From: Bacillus thuringiensis
GTDB lineage: Bacteria > Bacillota > Bacilli > Bacillales > Bacillaceae_G
Assembly: GCF_001182785.1 (NCBI RefSeq)
Contig: NZ_CP012099.1
Coordinates: 364,501 to 428,500 of the forward strand
Direction: 5' to 3'
DNA length: 64,000 bases
Shown here: positions 24,360-33,774 of the stretch, one piece after another
Layout: each line of letters begins with the position of its first letter
Numbering within the stretch: the stretch's first letter is position 1
Notes under the pieces: model-generated
Told to the model about the DNA's origin: nothing
What the model saw: the letters and a program-made list of their open reading frames with translations, nothing else
The model's database searches: none
Position numbers and translations under genes: made by a program

Positions 24360-25670
24360 TTATTTTGTAGGAATGAAGAAAACAGATATAGCTGCGATAA
24401 GACCTGCAAAGGAGAATAAGTAAAAATTCCATGCTAAGTCATATTGCATTGTCATAATAATACCGACGAGAATAGGGCCAGAAATTGCACCAACTCGGCC
24501 AAGTCCCAGTCCCCAGCCTAAGGAGGTAGCTCGGATATGTGATGGGAAGTATTGTGTTACATATGCATTTAATATTTGAGTAATACCGACTGATCCAATA
24601 CCAGCAAGGCCAATTAAAAGATAAATGATTGTAACAGATGGTTTAATTGTTAATAGTCCGATACATATGGCTGCCATAAGATAAGAGATGCTAATAACAA
24701 TTTTTGCTCCTATACAATCAGCAATTGCTCCAGCGAATAATGCGCCGATAGCTGCGGTAATATTTAGTATAAGTAGGAATGACAGACTAGATCCAAGAGG
24801 ATATCCCGCCTGACGCATCATCTGTGGTAACCAAGTGTTTAAACCGTATATTAGAAACATTCCCATTATATAAGTGATCCAAAAAAGTAGCGTTGCTTTT
24901 ATGTATTCTTTTGAGAATAAAGTGAAAAATCCATTTTCCTTTTGTATAGTAGATGGGGCTTGATGAGTTTTATTTTTTACATGAAATTCAATTTGAAAAC
25001 GATTAAGAATTTGGTTCACTTCTTCTTGGCGATTACGTGATAATAAAAATTGAATGGACTCAGGTAAATAGCGAATAATGAAAGGAATAAGGAGTAGTGG
25101 AATCATTCCGATACCAAACATAATTCTCCATCCGAAATCTTCTAACATAAACATAGACAAAATAGCACCTAACACGATACCTAAAGGATAGCCCGTAAAC
25201 ATAAGAGCATAAATAAAAGATTGCCTTTTTTGGGGGGAATATTCAACAGTGAGTGCTGAAGCCGTAGGGATAACACCGCCTAATCCGATTCCTCCTATAA
25301 ATCGAGATAATCCAAATAACTCAGGAGAAGGAGCGATAGCCGCTAAACCCATTGTGATAGAAAAAAGTGCTAAACAGCATATAAGCGTCCATTTACGCCC
25401 AATTAGATCTGTAATCGTTCCAACTAGAATAGCCCCAATAAACATCCCAAATAAAGCATAGCTTGCAATTGTACCAGCATGCGCTGGTGATAGCGCCCAG
25501 CTTTTGTCTTCTAGGAGCTTTGGTAGAACGGCACCGTAAATACCTAAATCATATCCATCAGCTAAAATGGCTAGCCAACAAATAAAAACAACAAGTTTTG
25601 TAATAGAGCTTGAAAAGATAGTTTCTGTAGATTCTAGATGAGGTGGAGCTGAAGGTTGCATAATATTCAC
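24360..25670 (-). CDS. MFS transporter, aromatic acid:H+ symporter type
   Basis: 436 residues, about 12 membrane helices. The first helix contains ADGYDLGIYGAVLP near 38, the DGxD pattern of the aromatic-acid symporter family (BenK/PcaK relatives), and the loop 2-3 MFS signature GTITDLIGRKWTL is near 82. A large central loop (about 205-245, with LLSRNRQEEVNQILNRF) is cytoplasmic. The substrate may be benzoate, a hydroxybenzoate or a nicotinate-like acid; no catabolic genes are adjacent, so it cannot be fixed. Its terminator has been broken by the IS 15 bases downstream. An ATG at 25670 follows AGGGGTG on the minus strand. Confidence 0.85.
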   Translation of the reverse strand: MNIMQPSAPPHLESTETIFSSSITKLVVFICWLAILADGYDLGIYGAVLPKLLEDKSWALSPAHAGTIASYALFGMFIGAILVGTITDLIGRKWTLICCLALFSITMGLAAIAPSPELFGLSRFIGGIGLGGVIPTASALTVEYSPQKRQSFIYALMFTGYPLGIVLGAILSMFMLEDFGWRIMFGIGMIPLLLIPFIIRYLPESIQFLLSRNRQEEVNQILNRFQIEFHVKNKTHQAPSTIQKENGFFTLFSKEYIKATLLFWITYIMGMFLIYGLNTWLPQMMRQAGYPLGSSLSFLLILNITAAIGALFAGAIADCIGAKIVISISYLMAAICIGLLTIKPSVTIIYLLIGLAGIGSVGITQILNAYVTQYFPSHIRATSLGWGLGLGRVGAISGPILVGIIMTMQYDLAWNFYLFSFAGLIAAISVFFIPTK

Positions 25671-25760
25671 CCCTTTTAATTTGTAGATGAATATATTATT
25701 TTATTTAATGTTAATATTTTCCTTCTTGGTGTCGAAATTTATCTGAAAAAGTTTTATTAC

Positions 25761-25803
25761 AAATAAAGAAGTTCAACAGTAATTCTGTTGAACTTCTTTA
25801 TTT
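25761..25803 (-). terminator. Terminator of the FAD-Rieske oxidoreductase gene
   Basis: Perfect 19-base stem (AAATAAAGAAGTTCAACAG and complement) with a 5-base loop; the A/T arms provide the tail on both strands. Confidence 0.88.
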
Positions 25804-25805
25804 GT

Positions 25806-27332
25806 TTACTCATTATCAACTCGTTTTAACGGTTGATCTGCTGGACCTTCAAGAACGTCTCCCTCAATTGAAAAACGAGAACCATGGCAAGGGCAATCCC
25901 AAGTACAATCACCATTATTCCATTCAACTTCACAGCCGAGATGTGTACAAGTTGTATCGACGATATGTAATTTACCTTCTTTGTCCTTATAAGCACCTGC
26001 TCGTTTACCGTTAACATGTACGACAGATCCTTCACCAACTTCGAGATCTTCTGGCTTACGTAATGCGGTTTCAATCTTTCCTTCAATTAAATGTTTCGCA
26101 ACATCAATGTTCTGGGAGAGGAACATTTTTATATCTGGATTTGCATGGAAGCGTGATGGTGCATATAGTTCTTCATAGGGACTGTGGACTTTTAGGATGG
26201 AGTCCTTCAGTAGGTGAGCGGCAGCAGTTCCAGTTGTCATTCCCCATTTGCGATATCCAGTTGCAACAAATATATTTGGATTTCTTTCGTTAATATGTCC
26301 GATATAAGGGAGTTTGTCTAGAGTAATTAAATCTTGTGCTGACCATCTATAAGGAACTTCATCTACTCCAAAAGTTGCTTCAGCAAAAGAGTAGAGTGCT
26401 TCATAATGAAGCATCGTATTTATTCCTTGTCCTGTTTTATGACTTTCCCCACCAATCAAAATCAATTTTTCTCCATTATCTGTTATATAGCGTAAGGAGC
26501 GTTTTGGATCATCAATACTTAAATACATGCCACCTGGATAATCCGTTTTTGCTTTTATTGCAAGAGCGTAGGAGCGTTCTGCATACATTCTCGTAAAGAA
26601 AAAGCTATTCGCATCATAAAAAGGAAAATGTGAACAAGAGACGACATATTCACAAGTGATATGATGGCCATCCTTTGTAATTATTTGTGGATAATCCCCT
26701 TTTTCGACATCCATAGCTGTTGTTTGTTCATAAACTTTGCCGCCCATCTCCACAAACTTTTCTAAAAGTGTTTTCAAATAAAGGAGGGGATGGAATTGTG
26801 CTTGATTTTTCATGACAAGTGCAGATTGTACTGGAATAGGAATTGATAGAGATTGAACGTAGTCACAAGGTATATTTAATTTTTGATAAGCTTCATATTC
26901 TTTCGATAAATTTCTTAATCCATTATCAGTAGTTGTATATAAATATGAATCTTCATTTGAGAAATTACAGTCGATTTTATATGTTTGAACAGTTTCATTT
27001 ATGAATTGTAGAGCCTGATTATTTGATTCATAGTAAAGCCCGGCCTTTTCTACACCGAAATGAGTTATTAATTCATCATAAATAAGATCATGTTGTGCTG
27101 TTACTTTCGCTGTTGTATGTCCAGTCGTCCCGTGTAAAATACGACCAGAATCAATTAAAACAACATCGATGCCTTCTTTTGCAAGTAAATAGGCAGTAGT
27201 AATACCTGTAATACCAGCACCGATAATAGCAACTTTCGTCTTTATATTTTCGGATAAACGAGGGAAAGTAGGAAACTGAGTAGATTCAATCCAATAAGAT
27301 AGCGGCAGTTGTGGAAATGTATCACTTGTCAT
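25806..27332 (-). CDS. FAD-dependent oxidoreductase with C-terminal Rieske [2Fe-2S] domain (YhfW-like)
   Basis: 508 residues in two parts. Residues 28-400 form a DAO-type flavoprotein: dinucleotide motif VAIIGAGITGITTAYLLA near 32, GHTTAKVTAQHD near 70, and the late IFVATGYRKWGMTTGTAAAHLL near 345. Residues 425-508 form a Rieske domain with both cluster ligand pairs, CTHLGCEVEW near 462 and CPCHGSRFS near 483. It is like B. subtilis YhfW. The domains would pass electrons between a bound substrate and the iron-sulfur cluster; the substrate is unknown. ATG at 27332 follows AGGAGG. It is a single-gene unit. Confidence 0.9.
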   Translation of the reverse strand: MTSDTFPQLPLSYWIESTQFPTFPRLSENIKTKVAIIGAGITGITTAYLLAKEGIDVVLIDSGRILHGTTGHTTAKVTAQHDLIYDELITHFGVEKAGLYYESNNQALQFINETVQTYKIDCNFSNEDSYLYTTTDNGLRNLSKEYEAYQKLNIPCDYVQSLSIPIPVQSALVMKNQAQFHPLLYLKTLLEKFVEMGGKVYEQTTAMDVEKGDYPQIITKDGHHITCEYVVSCSHFPFYDANSFFFTRMYAERSYALAIKAKTDYPGGMYLSIDDPKRSLRYITDNGEKLILIGGESHKTGQGINTMLHYEALYSFAEATFGVDEVPYRWSAQDLITLDKLPYIGHINERNPNIFVATGYRKWGMTTGTAAAHLLKDSILKVHSPYEELYAPSRFHANPDIKMFLSQNIDVAKHLIEGKIETALRKPEDLEVGEGSVVHVNGKRAGAYKDKEGKLHIVDTTCTHLGCEVEWNNGDCTWDCPCHGSRFSIEGDVLEGPADQPLKRVDNE

Positions 27333-27913
27333 TGCGGAAACCTCCTGATTTTAGAACAATTTTCCTTTTAATATTTCCATATTATATGAAATTCATGTGT
27401 GTTGTTTTAGAAGTAGTCTATTTTTATTAAAAGAGGTTATAAATTATTTTAATATAATTAATTAGGTGGGGCATTATGAAGAAGTAGGATTTATATAAAA
27501 CTAAATTTAAGTGATTCTGTTTGTTGATTACATAGAGAGTTATTGAATGAGATAGAGTCTATGGCGTTTAAGGAAATGTCTATATATAGTGGGTAAATCC
27601 TTATGAAATCTATACATTTTCTTTAGTGAAATAAAGTATGATTATAAAAGTATAACCAACTTTTATTACTAGGTCATAAAAGTTGTTGACAATATAGAAA
27701 TTCTATTGTTATGATTCATCATGTGGAAAGGTTGATAGAGAGTAAAAAGAGAAATGTTTTTCATTGATAATAAAAGCGAAAAATAAGTGACGATAGAGTG
27801 AGTATATTTTCCTTATAATAGATGCTTTTTGGATCATCTAGTAAAATCAATCTGGAAGCAAGAATTGATATATGTAAGTTGCGCAAGGCGCGGCATAAGA
27901 AAGGGGCAAAAGG
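27333..27913. other. 581-bp AT-rich intergenic region
   Basis: Between divergent genes. It holds the desaturase promoter (27686-27715) and a leader of about 190 bases. No coding frame with a ribosome site, no riboswitch motif and no clear operator could be recognised elsewhere in it. Confidence 0.6.
27686..27715 (+). promoter_or_regulatory. Sigma-A promoter of the desaturase gene
   Basis: Perfect TTGACA at 27686-27691, 18-base spacer, TATGAT at 27710-27715. Confidence 0.65.
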
Positions 27914-28999
27914 ATGAAGGAGCTTCATACGTTTGGGTGGTATGCAGCACGTGTATCACCACATTTGCCGAAAAAAGCATTTAAACCAGTGCCTACTCGT
28001 TTATTTGGTGGACTGGCTTATTTGATTGTGGCATTGGCGGGGTTAATATCGATTGGTGTATTTGAATTGAATGTGTGGGCGAATCTAGGAATTGCGATTG
28101 TTCTTGGATTATGTTTTGCTTCACTTGGATTTTTAGGGCATGAAATTTTACATGGAACTGTTGTAAGAAAGGCATGGCTTCGTGACTTCTTAGGCGCGAT
28201 TGCATTTATGCCATTATCAACAGGGCCAAAGCTTTGGAGAAAGTGGCATAATGCAACGCATCATGTTCATACACAGCATGAAGAGAATGATCCGGATGCA
28301 TGGCCGACACTTGAGAAACTTAAGAAGAGTAAGTTTTTGAGTTGGGTATATCGTATGCCTCTACATGTACGTTCATTCTTTAGTTTTCTGTCACTAACAA
28401 TTCAATTTACATTGCATTCGACTCGAATGTTCTTTCATTTTATAAAAGAGTTCAAGTCATCCAATCAAAAATCTGTATGGCTTCAACTTCTTTTGCCTTG
28501 GACAGTTTGGATTAGTTTATTGTTTATTATGGGACCTGGAAAATGGTTATTTGCATATGTTATTCCGTTGTTGATTGCTAACTTTATTGTAATGGCATAT
28601 ATCGCAACAAATCACCGCTTAAATCCAATTGTTCCAGTAAATGATCCGTTAGCAAACTGTTTATCAGTAACAGTGCCGCGCTGGGTAGACGTTTTACATT
28701 TCAATTTCTCATATCATACAGAACACCATCTGTTTCCTGCTATGAGCTCTAAATACTATCCGTTAGTAAAAGAGAAGATTAAAGAAATGTGGCCGGAACG
28801 TTATCACGAAATGCCGATGACAAAAGCATTGGCAGCACTTTGGAATACACCACGTGTGTATTATCACGGAAGTGAATTAGTGGATCCGCATAGAGAGCAT
28901 TTCTATGGTTCTTTAGGAAATGGACTAGATCCTCATAATATTTCATATCGTGAGGAACATATAGAGGAAGACGAGAGTATTAAAAAAGTAAATCAGTAA
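27914..28999 (+). CDS. Membrane fatty acid desaturase
   Basis: 361 residues with four to six membrane helices. The three histidine boxes that hold the di-iron site are present: GHEILHG near 75, WHNATHHVH near 111-119 and SYHTEHHLFP near 273. It inserts double bonds into membrane lipid acyl chains using oxygen. B. subtilis DesA is the known relative, induced at low temperature by the DesK-DesR system. No desKR pair is adjacent here and no DesR site could be recognised. ATG at 27914 follows AAAGGGG and AAAAGG. A bidirectional terminator follows. Confidence 0.9.
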   Translation: MKELHTFGWYAARVSPHLPKKAFKPVPTRLFGGLAYLIVALAGLISIGVFELNVWANLGIAIVLGLCFASLGFLGHEILHGTVVRKAWLRDFLGAIAFMPLSTGPKLWRKWHNATHHVHTQHEENDPDAWPTLEKLKKSKFLSWVYRMPLHVRSFFSFLSLTIQFTLHSTRMFFHFIKEFKSSNQKSVWLQLLLPWTVWISLLFIMGPGKWLFAYVIPLLIANFIVMAYIATNHRLNPIVPVNDPLANCLSVTVPRWVDVLHFNFSYHTEHHLFPAMSSKYYPLVKEKIKEMWPERYHEMPMTKALAALWNTPRVYYHGSELVDPHREHFYGSLGNGLDPHNISYREEHIEEDESIKKVNQ

Positions 29000-29021
29000 A
29001 AATTAATATATTTTTGCAGTG

Positions 29022-29052
29022 AAAAAGCAAGCCATCTCAGGCTTGCTTTTTC
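29022..29052. terminator. Bidirectional terminator between desaturase and amino acid permease
   Basis: AAAAAGCAAGCC / GGCTTGCTTTTT, 12-base perfect stem, 6-base loop. Confidence 0.92.
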
Positions 29053-29745
29053 TTATAAAGAAACTTCCTTTTTGTTCTTTTTATGGACTTGGAAGGAGTT
29101 AGTTTCTTTTCGTTGTAATCGTTTTTCTAAAAGATTAACAAAATAAGTAAATAGAAGAACAAGTACGAGATAGTATGCACCAACGATTATGTAAGTATCT
29201 AATTGTTGGAAGTTACCTGCTGCAATTGATAAACCTGATCCCCATAATTCGGACAGTCCTACGTAAGCGACAAGTGAAGAGTCTTTTAATCCGATAATAA
29301 ATTGGTTTCCTAGAGGAGGAAGAGACAGACGAAATGCTTGTGGTAATATAATCCGGCGCATAGCTAAAGGGTAAGGCATACCTAAAGAGCGAGCTGCTTC
29401 TAATTGTCCCCGGTCAACGGATTGAATAGATCCACGGAAAATTTCCGTAATATATGCACCGTTATGAATTGCTAAAGCGATTGCTCCTGCCCAAAAAGGG
29501 GTAAAAACAACAACGGATGTAATCCCAAAATAGAGAATAGCGATTTGAACAATTAAAGGTGTACCACGAATAATAGCAATATAGATATGAGCAATGCTAT
29601 TTAAAACTTTGTTATTCGAAATTCGAAAGAAAGCGAATAATAATCCAATTAATGAACCGAGTACTAGGGAAGTTAATGTTAATTGTAATGTGACAATAGT
29701 AGCTTTTAAGAGTGTGGGATAGGAAGAGATAAAAATTTCAAACAT
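29053..29745 (-). CDS. Polar amino acid ABC transporter permease
   Basis: 230 residues from ATG at 29745, where GAGGTG lies 7 bases upstream; a longer frame to 29808 has no ribosome site and would add an unlikely leader. Five membrane helices. The HisM/GlnP-type region is clear: TLQLTLTSLVLGSLIGLLFAF near 20, PLIVQIAILYFG near 65, and the ATPase-coupling EAA loop LEAARSLGMPYPLAMRRIILPQA near 135-157. It is the last gene of the operon ATPase, binding protein, permease. A homodimer is expected since only one permease gene is present. Confidence 0.9.
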   Translation of the reverse strand: MFEIFISSYPTLLKATIVTLQLTLTSLVLGSLIGLLFAFFRISNNKVLNSIAHIYIAIIRGTPLIVQIAILYFGITSVVVFTPFWAGAIALAIHNGAYITEIFRGSIQSVDRGQLEAARSLGMPYPLAMRRIILPQAFRLSLPPLGNQFIIGLKDSSLVAYVGLSELWGSGLSIAAGNFQQLDTYIIVGAYYLVLVLLFTYFVNLLEKRLQRKETNSFQVHKKNKKEVSL

Positions 29746-29787
29746 GCGTTTCACCTCATATTGTATAGATTTTAGTAGAGAATGAAA

Positions 29788-29823
29788 TGCCCCACATAAA
29801 ATGAACACTTAATCAGTGGGGCA
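29788..29823 (-). terminator. Intercistronic hairpin between amino acid-binding protein and permease genes
   Basis: TGCCCCAC / GTGGGGCA, an 8-base GC-rich stem with a 20-base loop, without a proper T-run. It probably stabilises the upstream message or reduces read-through. Confidence 0.65.
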
Positions 29824-29855
29824 CTGTTTATGAATCTTTTGAATGGCTAACTTAC

Positions 29856-30650
29856 TTACTTCGTTTTTTCCTCTTCACCAAGAATATTACGCCCGAACCA
29901 TTTTTTACTGATCTTTTCATACGTACCATCTTTAATGATTTCATCTAACGCTTTATTTACTTTCTCAACCATTTCTTTATCATCTTTGCGAATAGCAATT
30001 CCCATTTCATCAAGATTTAATGGTTTTCCGGCTTCTTTTATATTCGATTTTCCTTCTTTTATCATACGTAGACCAACCATTTGATCCGTAATTACTGCGT
30101 CAACACGCCCAGGCTCTAAATCCATAAGAGCAGTAATATCGCTGTCATATTCTGTGATTTGATCTGTATATTTTGCAACAAGATTTTTAAAGGTACTAGC
30201 TTTTACAACACCAATTTTCTTACCTTTTAAATCTTCTGGAGAAGAGATAGCGGTATTCTTTTTAGCCACAAAAATTTGGGCGCCAGAGCGATAGTACGGA
30301 TTTGAGAAACTAACAGCTTTTAAGCGCTCCTCTGTAATTGCCATACTACCCAGTATTACATCATATTTCTTCGCTTGAAGACCTTGAATTAGCGTTTCCC
30401 ATGGGTTTGTAACTGGCGTAGCCTTCATGTTCATCTTTTTAGCAAGAGCTTCACCGATTTCTACATCAAAGCCGACAAGTTTGCCGTCATTTTCTTTATA
30501 GTTAAAAGGTTTGTATAATCCACTCATCGCATAGCGAAATTCTTTTTCACCATTTGATGAAGTAGTAGAGCTTTCTTTGCTACAAGCTCCTAGTATGAAG
30601 GATGTACATAGTGTAATGCTCGCAACAATGGTTAATAGTTTTCTTTTCAT
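29856..30650 (-). CDS. Polar amino acid ABC transporter substrate-binding lipoprotein
   Basis: 264 residues. Lipoprotein signal MKRKLLTIVASITLCTSFILGACS with lipobox LGAC, cysteine near 23. The SBP family 3 fold is shown by FRYAMSGLYKPFNYKENDGKLVGFDVEIG near 40-65, VILGSMAITEERLKAVSFSNPYY near 100-122, DLKGKKIGVVKAST near 142 and VDAVITDQ near 187. These patterns fit glutamine, arginine or cystine binders; the specific ligand is not clear. ATG at 30650 follows AGGAGGGGTTTT. It lies 121 bases after the ATPase gene on the same strand. Confidence 0.88.
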   Translation of the reverse strand: MKRKLLTIVASITLCTSFILGACSKESSTTSSNGEKEFRYAMSGLYKPFNYKENDGKLVGFDVEIGEALAKKMNMKATPVTNPWETLIQGLQAKKYDVILGSMAITEERLKAVSFSNPYYRSGAQIFVAKKNTAISSPEDLKGKKIGVVKASTFKNLVAKYTDQITEYDSDITALMDLEPGRVDAVITDQMVGLRMIKEGKSNIKEAGKPLNLDEMGIAIRKDDKEMVEKVNKALDEIIKDGTYEKISKKWFGRNILGEEEKTK

Positions 30651-30771
30651 AAAACCCCTCCTATATATTGATCATACGGATGGTTTTAAGTATGTTATTG
30701 AAATATTTTATTTGGATGATTAGTTGTGCACCGTATGAATGTATTCCTTTTCGTTTGAAACAGAAGTTACA

Positions 30772-31494
30772 TTATAAAACGTTGCGTAAAAATTGTTTTG
30801 CCCGTTCATGTGATGGAGCTGAAAAGAATTGTGCTGGCGGAGCATCTTCTACAATCTTTCCATCGTCCATAAAGATGACGCGATCAGCTACATCTCTTGC
30901 GAAATTCATTTCATGAGTAACAATAACCATTGTCATCCCTTCTCCAGCAAGTTCTTTCATAACTTGCAATACTTCTCCAACAAGTTCAGGGTCTAAAGCT
31001 GAGGTAGGCTCATCAAATAGCATAATCTTAGGGCTCATTGCAAGAGCTCGTGCAATGGCAATACGCTGTTTTTGACCACCTGAAAGAAGATGAGGAGTTA
31101 CATCCGCTTTATCTTGAAGGCCGACTTTTTGGAGAAGTTGATTTCCAATATCTTTTGCATTTGCTTTCTCTAATTTTTTTACGTGAATAGGTGCTTCTAT
31201 GATGTTTTCTAGTGAGGTCATATGAGGAAAGAGGTTAAAGTGCTGAAAAACCATACCGACATTTTCACGGACTTTATTTAAATTTGAATGCTTTGGATCA
31301 ATCCGCTCACCTTGTAAGTGAATTTCGCCTTCATCGTACATTTCTAAAAAGTTAAGACAGCGAAGTAATGTACTTTTACCAGAACCACTGGCACCAATTA
31401 AAACAACAACTTCTTTTTCTTTTACTTCTAAATCAATTCCTTTTAACACATCAAGTGAACCGAATGATTTTACTAGATTTCGAACTTGAATCAT
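30772..31494 (-). CDS. Polar amino acid ABC transporter ATP-binding protein
   Basis: 240 residues, GlnQ/ArtM length. Walker [13 protein letters not shown] near 33-44, Q-loop [16 protein letters not shown] near 83, signature [15 protein letters not shown] near 136, Walker [15 protein letters not shown] near 156 and switch His in [10 protein letters not shown] near 193 (sequence MVIVTHEM). It is the first gene of the operon, which is unusual; the binding-protein gene often comes first. It powers import with the permease encoded at the operon end. Confidence 0.92.
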   Translation of the reverse strand: MIQVRNLVKSFGSLDVLKGIDLEVKEKEVVVLIGASGSGKSTLLRCLNFLEMYDEGEIHLQGERIDPKHSNLNKVRENVGMVFQHFNLFPHMTSLENIIEAPIHVKKLEKANAKDIGNQLLQKVGLQDKADVTPHLLSGGQKQRIAIARALAMSPKIMLFDEPTSALDPELVGEVLQVMKELAGEGMTMVIVTHEMNFARDVADRVIFMDDGKIVEDAPPAQFFSAPSHERAKQFLRNVL

Positions 31495-31703
31495 ACAAAA
31501 CCCCCAGTTAAAAATATATTTTACAAATGTTGCCCCTTATTTCTGTTATTAGTCATAAATTGTCAGAATCCTTTATTTTTTCGTGCAATTTGATATTCAA
31601 AGAAATAATAATTTTTAAAATCTCTATATCCTTCTATAATGAAAATATGGATAATAATATATAGGTAGTATTTATATTGCTTATAAAAAGGGGGAAAGAG
31701 AAG

Positions 31704-32996
31704 ATGGAAAAAGAAAGGAAAACATTTTCTTTTGGATTACGTACACAACTTATGCTATTCACTACAGTTTTAGCTTTCATTACATATTCAACAAGTATAT
31801 TTTTTATTTACGTGATATACGATTATTTTCAAAGTTATGTAAGTCAAACTGTATATAATATTATCGTTATGCTATTAGGGGTAGTATGGTCTGGAATTTT
31901 AGCATATGGAGCAGCTGTATTTTTAATTAAACCGCTTCGAAAGTTAGAGGAGGCGGCAAGAAAAGCAGCTGAGGGTGATATTCGTGAAGATGTTCCATTA
32001 CCGAAGACAGATGATGAAATTAAATCTTTAAGTGTTGCATTTAATATGATGTTAGGAAACTTAAGGGGCATGGTAAAAAATATTGATACAACATTTTCGT
32101 ATACAAATAATCAAGTACAGCAGATTAGAAAACAAACAGGCGAAGCAACGAAACAAGCACAGGGTGTATCTGAGACACTTGCAGAGATTTCTTCAGGCGC
32201 TGAGCAATCAGCGGCATCAATTCAAGCGATTGTTTCTGCTGTTGATACAACGACGTCTATTGCAAGTGAAGTAGAAGAAAAAGCGAAGCAGTCTGATACG
32301 TTGTCTTCAGAAATGGTTCAAGCTTTAGGGCATAGTACTCGTGTCTTTACGTCTTTAATTCACGGTATTCAAACATTGGCAAAAGAAAATGAAGATTCAA
32401 TGCAAAATGTACAGAAGTTAGAAGAACGAATGAAACAAGTAGAACATATTGTGTCTGTTGTGAGTGCGATTGCTAGCCAAACGAATTTATTAGCACTAAA
32501 TGCTTCTATTGAGGCAGCTCGCGCAGGAGAGCATGGAAGAGGCTTTGCGGTTGTTGCGGAAGAAGTAAGGAAACTTGCTGATGAAAGTGATCATTCTGCA
32601 AGAAACATATCGCAGTTATTACGGAATATGCAAGATGAAGTACAACAAGTTGCAATGAAAATGACAGAACAAGTGAAAATAGCTAAAGAAGAGGCGAAGC
32701 GTGGGGAAGCTACGGAATTAATTTTAAAAGAAATGTCATCAAGTGTTATGGAAGTAGCCGATGCAACTCAGCAAATTAGTAGTTATATGAATGAACAAGT
32801 GAGCCACATTCATCAAACAGGAGCACAAACAAAAGCTGTAGCAGCAATTGCTGAAGAAACTTCAGCTGGTTCACAAGAAGTGGCGCGTGTGACGCTACAA
32901 CAGTCTAAAAATATGATAGTAATCGATCAATTATTAAAGGATTTAGAGAAGCAAGCAACCGATTTGAAACAAACAATTGAACGATTTTCAATGTAA
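31704..32996 (+). CDS. Methyl-accepting chemotaxis protein with minimal external domain
   Basis: 430 residues from ATG at 31704 (GGGGG 9 bases upstream; the in-frame TTG at 31677 precedes the site). Two close hydrophobic segments (about 14-35 and 43-65) leave a loop of under ten residues outside, so no periplasmic ligand pocket is present. A HAMP domain follows ([19 protein letters not shown] to 115), then the signalling domain with the conserved hairpin tip [21 protein letters not shown] near 262-282 and [16 protein letters not shown]. It probably senses membrane state or internal signals, or works with other receptors. It is divergent from an amino acid ABC operon. Confidence 0.88.
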   Translation: MEKERKTFSFGLRTQLMLFTTVLAFITYSTSIFFIYVIYDYFQSYVSQTVYNIIVMLLGVVWSGILAYGAAVFLIKPLRKLEEAARKAAEGDIREDVPLPKTDDEIKSLSVAFNMMLGNLRGMVKNIDTTFSYTNNQVQQIRKQTGEATKQAQGVSETLAEISSGAEQSAASIQAIVSAVDTTTSIASEVEEKAKQSDTLSSEMVQALGHSTRVFTSLIHGIQTLAKENEDSMQNVQKLEERMKQVEHIVSVVSAIASQTNLLALNASIEAARAGEHGRGFAVVAEEVRKLADESDHSARNISQLLRNMQDEVQQVAMKMTEQVKIAKEEAKRGEATELILKEMSSSVMEVADATQQISSYMNEQVSHIHQTGAQTKAVAAIAEETSAGSQEVARVTLQQSKNMIVIDQLLKDLEKQATDLKQTIERFSM

Positions 32997-32998
32997 AA

Positions 32999-33030
32999 GG
33001 AAGAACAAAATGCTGTTCTTCTCTTTTTTA
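32999..33030 (+). terminator. Terminator after the chemoreceptor
   Basis: GAAGAACA / TGTTCTTC with 6-base loop, then TCTTTTTT. Confidence 0.8.
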
Positions 33031-33142
33031 TTTAGTTTGATTTAATATTTACAGTTAAACTATGAACGTTTCCGCAACATTCTTTTCTCTCCCTTTCGGA
33101 TGAAAATTATAGCGAGCTATAATATTAAAAGGGGTGTCTTTT

Positions 33143-33592
33143 ATGAAAAAAGAAAAAAGACAACGGTTAATTAAACAATTTGTAAAGGAGTATGAAATAG
33201 ATAAGCAAGAAAGATTAGTAGAATTGTTAGCAAAAAAAGATGTATTAGTAACACAAGCTACGGTTTCTCGCGATATTCGTGAGTTAAACTTAACGAAGGT
33301 ACCTTCTCAAGAAGGATTAATGATATATAAAGTTTTCTCAGAAGAGCATTTACAAACTGATATAAAGTTAAAGAAAAAATTACGAGAGGTTGTTGTAAAA
33401 ATTGATTGTGTAGATCAATTAATGGTTATTAAAACATTACCTGGTAATGCACATGTTATTGGTGTTTTATTTGATGAATTAGATTGGAAAGAAAAAATAG
33501 GATGTATATGTGGAAATGATACATGCCTTATAATTTCACAGTCGAAATCAGATAGGGAGATTATAGAAGAAAGGTTAAATTTAATTATTTAG
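33143..33592 (+). CDS. argR: ArgR/AhrC-family arginine regulator
   Basis: 149 residues from ATG at 33143 (AAAAGGGG 8 bases upstream; GTG at 33134 overlaps it). The winged helix has the ArgR recognition helix in VTQATVSRDIRELNLTKVP near 36-54, and the C-terminal oligomerisation/arginine-binding domain contains LPGNAHVIGVLFDELDW near 103-119 and a late ICGNDTCLII (cf. the GDDT motif). It lies 268 bases upstream of arcA on the same strand. In B. licheniformis, ArgR/AhrC and ArcR are both needed for arginine-induced arcABDC, so this paralogue is probably dedicated to the arc operon. It has its own terminator. Confidence 0.88.
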   Translation: MKKEKRQRLIKQFVKEYEIDKQERLVELLAKKDVLVTQATVSRDIRELNLTKVPSQEGLMIYKVFSEEHLQTDIKLKKKLREVVVKIDCVDQLMVIKTLPGNAHVIGVLFDELDWKEKIGCICGNDTCLIISQSKSDREIIEERLNLII

Positions 33593-33596
33593 ATGC

Positions 33597-33638
33597 AAAA
33601 ATCCTGTTTTTAATTTTATTAAAAACAGGATTTTTGTT
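33597..33638 (+). terminator. Terminator after the argR paralogue
   Basis: AAAATCCTGTTTTTAAT / ATTAAAAACAGGATTTT, 17-base stem with T-tail. Confidence 0.9.
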
Positions 33639-33661
33639 TAAATACGGAAGTTAAATATTCA

Positions 33662-33682
33662 ACATATATGCGTAATATATGT
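33662..33682. promoter_or_regulatory. Operator-like palindrome in the arcA upstream region
   Basis: ACATATAT-GCGTA-ATATATGT, an 8-5-8 perfect inverted repeat about 140 bases ahead of the arcA start site. It is not a good ARG-box match; the binding protein is unknown. Confidence 0.4.
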
Positions 33683-33774
33683 ATTTTTTATTGAAAAATC
33701 GAGATAGTTTGTTATAAAAATACATATTCGTATGATTTTAAAAAAATAACTTGTTTAATATTTCACAATGATAA

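Noticed and set aside
22899..25670. Composite transposon carrying the MFS gene
   Set aside because: Only one IS copy is present and its AAGT duplication flanks the IS alone.
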